A DNA stretch of 7,394 nucleotides. It comes from Desulfocapsa sp. Its GTDB lineage: Bacteria; Desulfobacterota; Desulfobulbia; Desulfobulbales; Desulfocapsaceae. Shown piece by piece: positions 1 to 7,281 of the stretch (position 1 is its first letter; each line of letters starts with the position of its first letter). The notes under the pieces were generated by a model. The model searched no databases and was not told where the DNA came from. It was given only the letters and a program-made list of their open reading frames with translations. The stretch lies in assembly GCA_029934915.1 (NCBI GenBank), contig JAOZLI010000136.1, positions 1 to 7,394 of the forward strand. The letters run 5' to 3'. A program made the position numbers and the translations under genes.

Positions 1-884
1 GAATGCAGGGCTTTTTGATGAATACCCGAAGAGAACTTTTTAAGGATGTTCGTGTACGTCAGGCTCTGGGGCTCGCCTTTGATTTCGAATGGACCAATAA
101 ATCACTTTTTTATGACCAATACACCAGAAGCAGTTCATATTTCAGTAATTCGTATCTTGCAGCAACGGATTTACCTGTTGGACTTGAGCTGAGCTTTCTT
201 GAACCATTTAAAAATAGTTTGCCAGAAGAAGTCTTTACAACGCCCCTTACCCCACCTGATTCCAAAGGCAAACGTGGGGTGCGTGGAAATCTCCGTAAAG
301 CTGGGGGGTTACTCAAAGAAGCAGGCTGGACGATTAAAAATGGAAAACTTCAGGATAGCAATGGCAAATCCTTCAGATTCGAAATTCTTCTTGTCTCTCC
401 ATCCTTTGAACGTGTAATGGCTCCCTATGTGGCAAACCTTGAAAAATTAGGTATTCAAGTCGATTATCGCACCATTGATCCGGCGTTGTATACTGATAGA
501 GTGCAAAATTTCGATTACGATATGATCGTGCACGTATATGGTCAATCCTTATCACCAGGAAATGAACAAAAGAATTACTGGCATTCAGAGTCAGCTGAGA
601 CCAAGGGTTCAAAAAACCTGGCCGGAATAAAAAACCCAGTGGTTGATACGCTGGTGGAAAAAATTGTCTATGCAAAAACTCAGGAAGAACTTACTGCTGC
701 CTGTAAGGCACTTGATCGTGTACTGTGGTACGGCTATTATGTGGTTCCCAACTGGTATTTAAATGTTCACCGGCTGGCCTTTCATTCGAAATTTAAACAA
801 CCGGAAACTCTTCCACTCTACTATAATCACTACCAGTATCTGATGACATGGTGGATGGCGTCAGAGAGTAACACAAAGGAATAA
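1..884 (+). CDS. YejA-like peptide ABC transporter solute-binding protein (C-terminal part, 5' truncated)
   Basis: This is the C-terminal ~293 residues of a family 5 extracellular solute-binding protein (SBP_bac_5), closest in style to YejA, the periplasmic oligopeptide/microcin C-binding subunit of the YejABEF importer. Visible hallmarks are NTRRELFKDVRVRQALGLAF followed by DFEWTNKSLFY, SYFSNSYLAA, a GLLKEAGW segment and a tryptophan/tyrosine-rich end (LPLYYNHYQYLMTWW). Family members are roughly 600 residues with a signal peptide, so about half the gene lies upstream. The first ATG (position 3) is therefore almost certainly internal; bases 1-2 would end a preceding codon, and GGA (Gly) would fit the usual family sequence there. 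The next gene starts 5 bases after the TAA. No permease or ATPase gene follows, so the transporter subunits are upstream, elsewhere or absent. Family assignment is strong; the ligand is inferred only. Confidence 0.9.
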   Translation, partial: MQGFLMNTRRELFKDVRVRQALGLAFDFEWTNKSLFYDQYTRSSSYFSNSYLAATDLPVGLELSFLEPFKNSLPEEVFTTPLTPPDSKGKRGVRGNLRKAGGLLKEAGWTIKNGKLQDSNGKSFRFEILLVSPSFERVMAPYVANLEKLGIQVDYRTIDPALYTDRVQNFDYDMIVHVYGQSLSPGNEQKNYWHSESAETKGSKNLAGIKNPVVDTLVEKIVYAKTQEELTAACKALDRVLWYGYYVVPNWYLNVHRLAFHSKFKQPETLPLYYNHYQYLMTWWMASESNTKE

Positions 885-889
885 TAGCA

Positions 890-2485
890 GTGATGACAAT
901 GATTCCATTTAAAATTTTATTTGTTGATGATGAAGAAATCAATCTCATAAATTTCAGGATGATTTTCCAGGATCGTTATGAAATCCTAACTGCCTTATCC
1001 GGTGAGGAGGGGCTGCAGCTCTTCAGGGAGACAAAGGATATTGGATTGGTTATCTCTGATCTTCGTATGCCTGGTATAGACGGCATCGAAATGCTGAGTA
1101 AAATTTACGAAATAGATGAAGATCCCATTCGTATGCTACTCACGGCTCATAGTCAGATTGAAAATATACTTGATGCTATTAACCTTGGTCAGATCTATCA
1201 GTATATTTTAAAACCCTGGGATACATCCGAACTTAAAAGGATAATTGAACAGGCAAAAGACCTTTATCTTCTCAAAAAGGAAAATATATCCCTTACCGAA
1301 GAACTCGCCAATAAAAACAGAACACTCAAACTGGCCAATCAGAAACTTCAAACGGTAAATCTAAAACTTGAGGAGGACGTCCAAAGAAGGAAAAAGCTTG
1401 AACGCTCTCTACGTGAAAGCGAAGAACGGTTTCGTAAATTTACCACGGCCTCGCAGGATATAATCATCCTGTTTGATGTCGCCGGAAGAGGACTGTACAG
1501 CAATCCTGCAGCTAAAAGGCTTCTAGGGTACGGTGATGAAGAAATCGTGAGTAGGCCATTAGCTAGACACCTTCATCCCGATCATCGAACCATCGTTAGA
1601 AAAGAGCTTACCATGCTCATGGCTACAAATCGTCCACCTCCCTCAAGGGAGGTTCAAATCCTGAAAAAAAATGGAGAATACCTGGATGTGGAATTAAATT
1701 TTTTCTGTATTGATCTTGAGAGTGGTGAACGGATTGTCGGTTCCATTGTACGAGATATTACGGAAAGAAAATTAGCCCGTGAACAGTTGCTGCTTTCAGA
1801 AGAGAGGCTTGGAGACCTCTCAGCCATGCTAATCACTGCCCAAGATGATGAGCGAAGACGTATTTCTATGGAACTGCATGATGAATTTGGACAGTCTCTT
1901 GCCGCATTAAAATTGCAGTTACGCAGTATGGAGAATAAAATTTACGGTGCTACTGAATATGATGATGATGCTATTGTAAATGATCTTCGTGAGTTACGAC
2001 AGTATGTTAATCTTCAGATTGAAAATGTACGAAGTCTTTCCAGAGAACTCTGGCCCATGGTGGTAGATGATCTTGGCATAGATGCTGCCATTGCCCATCT
2101 TGTAGCAACCTTTTTAGAACCTCTTGAAATGAAGCTCGATCTTCAAATAGAAGAAGTAGGGCATTTATTTGAGGTTGCCCAGCAACGACATTTGTACAGG
2201 CTTCTTCAGGAATCGCTCAATAATATAATAAAACATGCACAAGCCAAGACTATCAAAATATTTGTAAGAGAAGTCGATCAGGATGTCCTGCTGGAAATTC
2301 ATGATGATGGTATTGGTTTTGATACTGAAGCTGTTTTGCAATACACTGGAACTGCAAGAGGTATGGGGCTTCAAGCCATGGATGAACGAGCAAAACTATT
2401 ACATGGAAAAATGGAGATTATTTCGAGTCCGGGCGAGGGGACATCCCTCATTTTTACCATAGCAATTAACGATGCAAGTCAATGA
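890..2485 (+). CDS. Hybrid response regulator-PAS-histidine kinase (HPK7/NarX-type, HisKA_3)
   Basis: This is a predicted cytoplasmic signalling protein of 531 residues without membrane segments. Residues ~6-125 form a receiver domain with acidic pair D13/D14, phospho-acceptor D57 (VISDLRMPG), T85 and K108 (ILKPW). A charged, probably coiled-coil linker spans ~127-178. A PAS domain covers ~175-295, ending in IVRDITERK. The HisKA_3 dimerisation helix carries H330 in DDERRRISMELHDEFGQSL. The HATPase domain (~430-528) shows the N box near N444/N445 (QESLNNIIKHA), DDGIGFD at 472-478, GMGLQAMDER and GEGTSL. All catalytic residues look intact. The start is taken as GTG at 890, with AAAGGA at 875-880 nine bases upstream; ATG at 893 is an equally possible start. 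The usual partner of HPK7 kinases, a LuxR/NarL-type regulator, is not in the window. The kinase probably receives phosphate signals or another kinase's output through its own receiver. The stimulus is unknown. Confidence 0.93.
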   Translation: MMTMIPFKILFVDDEEINLINFRMIFQDRYEILTALSGEEGLQLFRETKDIGLVISDLRMPGIDGIEMLSKIYEIDEDPIRMLLTAHSQIENILDAINLGQIYQYILKPWDTSELKRIIEQAKDLYLLKKENISLTEELANKNRTLKLANQKLQTVNLKLEEDVQRRKKLERSLRESEERFRKFTTASQDIIILFDVAGRGLYSNPAAKRLLGYGDEEIVSRPLARHLHPDHRTIVRKELTMLMATNRPPPSREVQILKKNGEYLDVELNFFCIDLESGERIVGSIVRDITERKLAREQLLLSEERLGDLSAMLITAQDDERRRISMELHDEFGQSLAALKLQLRSMENKIYGATEYDDDAIVNDLRELRQYVNLQIENVRSLSRELWPMVVDDLGIDAAIAHLVATFLEPLEMKLDLQIEEVGHLFEVAQQRHLYRLLQESLNNIIKHAQAKTIKIFVREVDQDVLLEIHDDGIGFDTEAVLQYTGTARGMGLQAMDERAKLLHGKMEIISSPGEGTSLIFTIAINDASQ

Positions 2486-2967
2486 GTGGAACAGTATTTT
2501 TCCTGCGTAACCTGCAGGAAACGGCTGTTTTTGCAAAACAGCTGGCAATAGCAGCAGAACCGGGTGATGTTATCTGTCTTGATGGTGATTTAGGTGCAGG
2601 GAAAACAGCACTTACTCAGCAAATTGCCAAAGGCCTGGGTGTGCCGGACAGTTGTTATGTTACCAGTCCCAGTTTTTCAATTCTTCATGAATATCCTGGA
2701 CGAATACCCCTATATCATATGGATTTTTATCGTCTTGCAGACGAAACTGAAGTTGAGGACCTTGGGTTTGAAGAATTCTTTTACTTTTCTGGACTAACAG
2801 TGATAGAATGGTCTGTACGAGCAGAGGCATTAATTCCGTCGTCACGTTTACTGTTGAAAATAACCATTGAAGAATCTCTGATTCGGCGTGTTGAGGTCGA
2901 CTATGGGGATGGCTCATGGGAGAAACGTCTCGAGAGTTTTTTTGCTAGGGAACAATTTAAAAAATAA
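2482..2967 (+). CDS. tsaE: tRNA threonylcarbamoyladenosine biosynthesis ATPase TsaE
   Basis: TsaE (formerly YjeE) is the small P-loop ATPase that works with TsaB and TsaD in adding threonylcarbamoyl to A37 of ANN-decoding tRNAs; it acts in the cytoplasm and is near-universal in bacteria. The 161-residue length is typical. The Walker A motif GDLGAGKT lies at residues 35-42, followed by the family's VTSPSF (60-65), the HMDFYRL block with D81 (79-85) and VIEW (107-110). The ATG overlaps the TGA of the upstream kinase as ATGA and no clear Shine-Dalgarno precedes it, which suggests translational coupling. Pairing of this housekeeping gene with a sensor kinase is probably operon packing. Identification is secure. 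Confidence 0.95.
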   Translation: MSGTVFFLRNLQETAVFAKQLAIAAEPGDVICLDGDLGAGKTALTQQIAKGLGVPDSCYVTSPSFSILHEYPGRIPLYHMDFYRLADETEVEDLGFEEFFYFSGLTVIEWSVRAEALIPSSRLLLKITIEESLIRRVEVDYGDGSWEKRLESFFAREQFKK

Positions 2968-3046
2968 AGGCCCTACACTTAGAGCTAACATACTGTTGTG
3001 CTGAATAGTTACAATAAATCTTTAGCTACTCATAGTTAATAACGTT

Positions 3047-4249
3047 ATGGACGTCTTTATAGCCAGACAACCAATTTTCGATTGTCGTAAAAATATATAC
3101 GGCTACGAATTACTATTTCGGGGAAATATGTCCAATTCATTCCCGAATGTTGATGGGACCACTGCTACGTCCAGGCTTCTGTCCACTGCTTTTTTTACCG
3201 TTGGTGTGGAAAAAATTGTTGGTGATAAAATAGCTTTTATTAACTTTCCTGAAGAGTTGCTCCTTAGTGAAGTGGCGTCTGTATTTATCTGTCGAAATAT
3301 AATGATTGAGGTTCTTGAGGATGTCACCCCCAGTGCCGAAGTGAATGAGGCCTGCTTTAAACTTATTAAGGACGGATTTAGCCTGGCCCTTGATGATTTT
3401 GTTTTTAGTGAAGAGTGGTTGCCTCTTGTTAAAGTGGCAAAAATTATAAAGATTGACTTTCAAGACCTGGAAAGGGATCAAATTAGAAGATGCCTGGAAA
3501 GGGTTAAACCCTATGGGTGTAAACTCCTGGCTGAAAAAATAGAAACCTATGATGAGTATCAACAAGCCCTGGATATGGGGTTTTCCTATTTCCAGGGCTA
3601 TTTTTTCGCGACACCTGAAATCCAAAAGCATAGAGAAATTTCATCATCTCAACACATACTTCTTAGCTTGTTGACGGAAGTAAATAAAACTGAATTTGAG
3701 CCTGAGGCTATTGAACGTTTAATTAATCAAGATGTCTCAATCTCTTTCAAACTCCTTAAATATCTTAATTCGGCATATTTTTCCAGGGTGGCCCGTATAT
3801 CCTCCATCAAACAAGCAATTGTTTTTCTTGGTTCACAGGGTATACGGCAATTTGTTTCTCTTATTGTGGTGGCAAAATTATCAGAATCTAAACCAGATGA
3901 GCTGATACGCTCCTCTGTCATTCGGGCACGCTTCCTGGAACAACTTGCGGAAAATACCGGTTTGGAAAATCCAGGCAACTGTTTTATACTTGGCCTCTTT
4001 TCTCATATCGATGCCATGCTTGACCATTCCATGCAATATCTGATGGAACAACTCCCCCTTAACAATGCAATAAAAGAGAGTTTAACCAGTCATAAGGGCG
4101 AACTCGCTATCTTTCTTCGCGCTATTGAAGAGTATGAATCAGGAGAATGGGAAAATTTCGAGTCTATTATCAGGACCCTTGGCGTTGATCCGGCTAAGAT
4201 ACCGGAATTTTATCTGGATGCACTTGGCTGGGCAGATAGTATTTCATAA
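3047..4249 (+). CDS. EAL-HDOD domain protein (YuxH/CdgJ-type c-di-GMP signalling protein)
   Basis: This 400-residue protein has an N-terminal EAL domain (~1-190) and a C-terminal HDOD domain (~200-390), the architecture of YuxH and CdgJ proteins linked to c-di-GMP and motility. EAL-type positions read ELLFR (E21), NFP (N66), IEVLE (E88), LALDDF (D116/D117), IKID (K135), AEKIET (E163/E166) and FQGYFF (Q183). Most metal and substrate ligands of active phosphodiesterases therefore appear present. However, the loop after DDF is VFSEEW instead of the usual GTG/GAG-type sequence, so activity cannot be assumed. The HDOD part includes INQDVSISFKLLKYLNSAYF and ISSIKQAIVFLG; such domains lack HD hydrolase metal residues and usually serve as interaction modules. 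The ATG at 3047 starts the conserved MDVFIARQPIFD block, which fixes the start, yet no Shine-Dalgarno is visible before it. It probably forms its own transcription unit between two gaps. Confidence 0.92.
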   Translation: MDVFIARQPIFDCRKNIYGYELLFRGNMSNSFPNVDGTTATSRLLSTAFFTVGVEKIVGDKIAFINFPEELLLSEVASVFICRNIMIEVLEDVTPSAEVNEACFKLIKDGFSLALDDFVFSEEWLPLVKVAKIIKIDFQDLERDQIRRCLERVKPYGCKLLAEKIETYDEYQQALDMGFSYFQGYFFATPEIQKHREISSSQHILLSLLTEVNKTEFEPEAIERLINQDVSISFKLLKYLNSAYFSRVARISSIKQAIVFLGSQGIRQFVSLIVVAKLSESKPDELIRSSVIRARFLEQLAENTGLENPGNCFILGLFSHIDAMLDHSMQYLMEQLPLNNAIKESLTSHKGELAIFLRAIEEYESGEWENFESIIRTLGVDPAKIPEFYLDALGWADSIS

Positions 4250-4264
4250 TTCCCCATACTTCCT

Positions 4265-4293
4265 TTGCAAAAAAGCGTTTCTCTCAGTATACT
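4265..4293 (+). promoter_or_regulatory. Candidate sigma70-like promoter for the YcaO-waaF-gmhB unit
   Basis: A -35-like TTGCAA (4265-4270, 4 of 6 to consensus) and a -10-like TATACT (4288-4293, 5 of 6) are separated by exactly 17 bases in the 102-base gap before the YcaO gene. Transcription would begin near 4300, giving a leader of about 50 bases. A short inverted repeat CACG-TCCT-CGTG (4295-4306) lies just downstream, over the expected start. This is assigned by eye and is unproven. Confidence 0.4.
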
Positions 4294-4351
4294 ACACGTC
4301 CTCGTGAACCCGTATTTAATACCAATCACTCTAATTTAGATTATTGAAGAT

Positions 4352-6100
4352 ATGCTCGAAAAAAAATTCGTAACACTTCAGGACTGCCTGAAAACATATA
4401 CAACTGACCAGGACAAGGCTCTCAGCCCTGAAGAGACCGTTTCACGTTTTAAAAAGAAACTTGAAAATCTCAATCTTGATATTTTAAAAGAAGTAAAACG
4501 CATCGATAATGGCAGGCTTGGCATCCCTGTTTATTTTTCTGTTTGTGGTGAGGATGCACGTGCCATGACAGGGACAAAAAAACAGATGGGGAAGGGTGCT
4601 TCAGCTACACAGGCGAAAGCTTCTGCCTGTATGGAACTTGCCGAACGTTTTTCTTTCTTCACCTTTAAAAACAATCCCGATAATTTTATTTATGGCGATT
4701 ATCAGGAGATGCGTGCACAGGGCTATCCTGTGCTTGACGTGAAGTACCTGTTACAATCTGTTCACGATAGTGTACATGATGAGAATTTTGTGGATGAGAT
4801 CCTCCAGGGGATTCCTATGCAGTGGACCTGGGCAAAAAATCTTACCAGGGACAGTGAAGTGCTGATTCCATTCTCCTGGTTTTTTGCCATCAATGAATTT
4901 AATGGACCATCTGCCGGAAATACTTACGAAGAAGCCGCCTTGCAGGGAATCTGTGAAGTGGTGGAACGACATGTCTGCTCGGTGGTAACGCATTCTAAGA
5001 CAAAAACGCCCCTTGTTGATCACGCCAGTGTGAAGGATCCTGTGGCTCGTAAACTGCTTGAAATTTTTAAAAGCAATGGAATCGAACTCTATTTAAATGA
5101 TTTCACCCTCGACACCGGAATTTGCACCATTGCAGCTCTGGCCATTGATCATTCTACATTCCCTGAGAAAAGCGAGATTGTCTACACCGCCGGCACCACA
5201 CCTGATCCTGAGAAGGCTCTGATTCGAGCGGTTACTGAGGTGGCTCAACTGGCAGGAGATTTTGATTCCGGCTCAAACTATATCGCCTCCGGGTTGCCCA
5301 AACCCTTATCTATGGATGAGGTAGAATATGTTTATAAAAGCGGAATGGAATGTAGCATTGATGACATCGCCAATTTAGGTGATACAAATATTCGTGTGGA
5401 AGTTGAAAATTGTATCGATGCCCTGGCAAACATTAATATGGATACGTTTATGCTTGATGTGGCGCATCCGGATTTGAAAATCCCTGCCATTTACACCATC
5501 ATTCCAGGAGCTCATTTTCGTGAGCGATCCATGATTAACGATGTGGGGCTTTTTGCTGCAAAACTTCTGGTAGAACAGGTAAGCGATCCTCAGTTACTTG
5601 AAGAAAAACTTGCAAGACTCGAATCCATTATTCCGCAGGCCTACTATTTACATTTTTACAGAGGAAAAAATCTATATCAGGCAGGTGCTCCCGAGCAAGC
5701 TATCATTCATTTTGAACAGGCTCTTATTTATACTCCTGAGCAGGAAGATTTACCTTACATTTATTCTTATATGGGCAGTGCCTACAAAGATCTTGAACAA
5801 TATGACCTTGCTTTGAAGATATTAGAAAAAGGTCTTCGTGAAGATGAAGAGCGGCCGGATATTTATAATATGATGGGAGTCTGTTGTTTTAAGCAGGAGA
5901 ATTTTAAGGAGGCGGTAAAACATTTTGAACGAGCCGTCGAACTGAATCCATCTTCTGCCATGGATTATGCGAATCTTGGCGTTAATCATCGCAGACTCGG
6001 CAACAAAGATCAGGCCATGCATTTCTTCTCCCTGGCCCTGTCGCTTGACTCTGATATCGAATTTGCCAAAGAGCAACTCGCCGAATTGATGACGGAATAA
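4352..6100 (+). CDS. YcaO-domain protein with four C-terminal TPR repeats
   Basis: YcaO enzymes use ATP to phosphorylate and activate backbone amides, producing azolines, thioamides or amidines on peptides or proteins. Here the YcaO domain spans ~60-400. The ATP/Mg signature blocks are visible: KASACMELAER (E95, E98, R99), SAGNTYEEAALQGICEVVER (N190, E194, E202, E205, R206) and AGTTPDPEKALIRAVTEVAQ (R292, E296, Q299), followed by DFDSGSNYIASGLPK. Four TPRs follow at 431-464, 468-501, 502-535 and 536-569, each with G8, A20 and mostly A/G27 in register; they probably bind a protein partner or substrate. The C-terminus lacks the proline-rich tail of azoline-forming YcaOs and differs from E. coli YcaO. 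No TfuA, E1-like, dehydrogenase or precursor-peptide gene is adjacent. The start lacks a strong Shine-Dalgarno (only GAAG very close). waaF follows after 5 bases. Family membership is firm; the substrate is unknown. Confidence 0.93.
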   Translation: MLEKKFVTLQDCLKTYTTDQDKALSPEETVSRFKKKLENLNLDILKEVKRIDNGRLGIPVYFSVCGEDARAMTGTKKQMGKGASATQAKASACMELAERFSFFTFKNNPDNFIYGDYQEMRAQGYPVLDVKYLLQSVHDSVHDENFVDEILQGIPMQWTWAKNLTRDSEVLIPFSWFFAINEFNGPSAGNTYEEAALQGICEVVERHVCSVVTHSKTKTPLVDHASVKDPVARKLLEIFKSNGIELYLNDFTLDTGICTIAALAIDHSTFPEKSEIVYTAGTTPDPEKALIRAVTEVAQLAGDFDSGSNYIASGLPKPLSMDEVEYVYKSGMECSIDDIANLGDTNIRVEVENCIDALANINMDTFMLDVAHPDLKIPAIYTIIPGAHFRERSMINDVGLFAAKLLVEQVSDPQLLEEKLARLESIIPQAYYLHFYRGKNLYQAGAPEQAIIHFEQALIYTPEQEDLPYIYSYMGSAYKDLEQYDLALKILEKGLREDEERPDIYNMMGVCCFKQENFKEAVKHFERAVELNPSSAMDYANLGVNHRRLGNKDQAMHFFSLALSLDSDIEFAKEQLAELMTE

Positions 6101-6105
6101 CAGCA

Positions 6106-7281
6106 ATGAATACTCTCAGCAATCTTCAACCCCGGAAAATTCTGATCCGATCCACAAACTGGATCGGTGATGCGGTGATGACGACCCCCGCCGTTCACAC
6201 CATTAGAAAGAATTTTCCAGAAGCAGAAATCACCATGCTTGCCGTGCCCTGGGTGGCAGATATTTTCCGCATGAGCCCGGATGTTGATAATCTTTTTATC
6301 TATGATAAAAAACATCTTTATCAGGGCAAGGTAAAAGGACCATTACGACTTGCCAAAGACCTCAAACCTTTTGGCTTTGATGTTGCCATTTTGTTACAAA
6401 ATGCATTCGAAGCTGCCCTTATCGCAAAGATGGCAGGTATTCCTGTGCGAGCTGGATATAAACGTGATGGCAGGGGAATAATACTCACCCATGGCGTTAC
6501 AATTGCAAAGGAAACCCGAAAAAAGCATCAGGTACATTACTATCAGGATATGCTTGCCGCACTGGGCCTTGAAAAGGGGCCGGATCATCTGCGTCTTCCC
6601 CTGGTCAAAAACCTCGAATTCTGGGCCGAAGGCTTTGTCGATTGTTTAAAATATCAGAGTCCTGTTTCCCATGAAGACATTGGCAGGATGGCAGAATGCA
6701 CAGGTTTGCCTGAAATTCAACCCATGCATAGGGATCGTATAAATATTCCGGTTATTGGTTTTAACCCGGGAGCGGCCTTTGGTCCTGCCAAACAGTGGCC
6801 CGTTGATAAGTTTGCAAAGCTTGCAGATCTTATCTGCGAACATTACGGTGAAAGTGGTTGTGTTATAATGGTGTTTGGAACGGATGCTGATTCCGATGCT
6901 GCTAAGAAAATTCGAACATCTTCAGCCAGAACATCCTATCATGTTCTTGATATGACCGGTAAAACAGATTTGAAACAAGCCATGGGACTTATTAAATGCT
7001 GCGATGCATTCGTGACCAATGATTCAGGCCTTATGCATGTTGCAGCAGGTCTTGATACCCCGAGCATTGCCATATTTGGTTCCACAGATCATATCGCCAC
7101 GGGACCATTTTCCGACACATCCATTGTTTTAAGACGTGAAATAGAATGTTCACCTTGTTTGCAAAGTCACTGTCCTAAGGGGCATTTACGTTGTCTGGAG
7201 TCCATCAGTCCACAGGACGTGTATGAAGACCTTGCTCGCATGCTCTCAAAAAATTTAATCGCCAATTCTTCCGCACCATGA
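6106..7281 (+). CDS. waaF: ADP-heptose:LPS heptosyltransferase II
   Basis: WaaF (RfaF) is a GT9 family glycosyltransferase that adds the second L-glycero-D-manno-heptose to the lipopolysaccharide inner core on the cytoplasmic face of the inner membrane. The N-terminal domain has STNWIGDAVMTTPA with D22, the expected catalytic aspartate. The C-terminal nucleotide-sugar domain has GFNPGAAFGPAKQWP (218-232), MTGKTDLKQAMGLI and TNDSGLMHVAAGL (304-316). A Cys-rich CSPCLQSHCPKGHLRC motif (C348, C351, C356, C363) near the end occurs in many WaaF proteins outside the enterics. At 391 residues it is longer than E. coli WaaF (348), with ~9 extra N-terminal residues and a longer interdomain linker (~166-215). 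ACGGAA sits 8 bases before the ATG, which lies 5 bases after the YcaO stop. The final ATGA overlaps gmhB, matching a heptose operon. Confidence 0.95.
   Translation: MNTLSNLQPRKILIRSTNWIGDAVMTTPAVHTIRKNFPEAEITMLAVPWVADIFRMSPDVDNLFIYDKKHLYQGKVKGPLRLAKDLKPFGFDVAILLQNAFEAALIAKMAGIPVRAGYKRDGRGIILTHGVTIAKETRKKHQVHYYQDMLAALGLEKGPDHLRLPLVKNLEFWAEGFVDCLKYQSPVSHEDIGRMAECTGLPEIQPMHRDRINIPVIGFNPGAAFGPAKQWPVDKFAKLADLICEHYGESGCVIMVFGTDADSDAAKKIRTSSARTSYHVLDMTGKTDLKQAMGLIKCCDAFVTNDSGLMHVAAGLDTPSIAIFGSTDHIATGPFSDTSIVLRREIECSPCLQSHCPKGHLRCLESISPQDVYEDLARMLSKNLIANSSAP

Noticed and set aside
1957..1972. Short GAT-type trinucleotide repeat in the kinase gene
   Set aside because: Only about four units, encoding an acidic run in the helical region; too short to be a meaningful tandem repeat.
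2946..2975. Inverted repeat TAGGG...CCCTA at the end of tsaE, considered as a terminator
   Set aside because: The stem is 5 bp with a 20-base loop and no following T-tract.
2985..3015. Promoter-like CTAACA / TACAAT before the EAL-HDOD gene
   Set aside because: The -10 is good, but the -35 matches only 4 of 6 with a 19-base spacer, too weak to annotate, although a promoter somewhere in this gap is likely.
3137..3631. Long open frame on the minus strand (164 codons)
   Set aside because: It lies wholly antisense to the EAL domain coding region, gives no recognisable protein, and the + strand frame has clear family motifs.
4250..4290. Possible terminator after the EAL-HDOD gene
   Set aside because: No GC-rich stem followed by a T-run is visible; GCAAAAAAGC is not a usable hairpin.
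6010..6315. Minus-strand open frame of 101 codons across the ycaO-waaF junction
   Set aside because: It is antisense to the TPR4 and WaaF N-terminal coding regions, which are both well supported, and its product resembles nothing recognisable.
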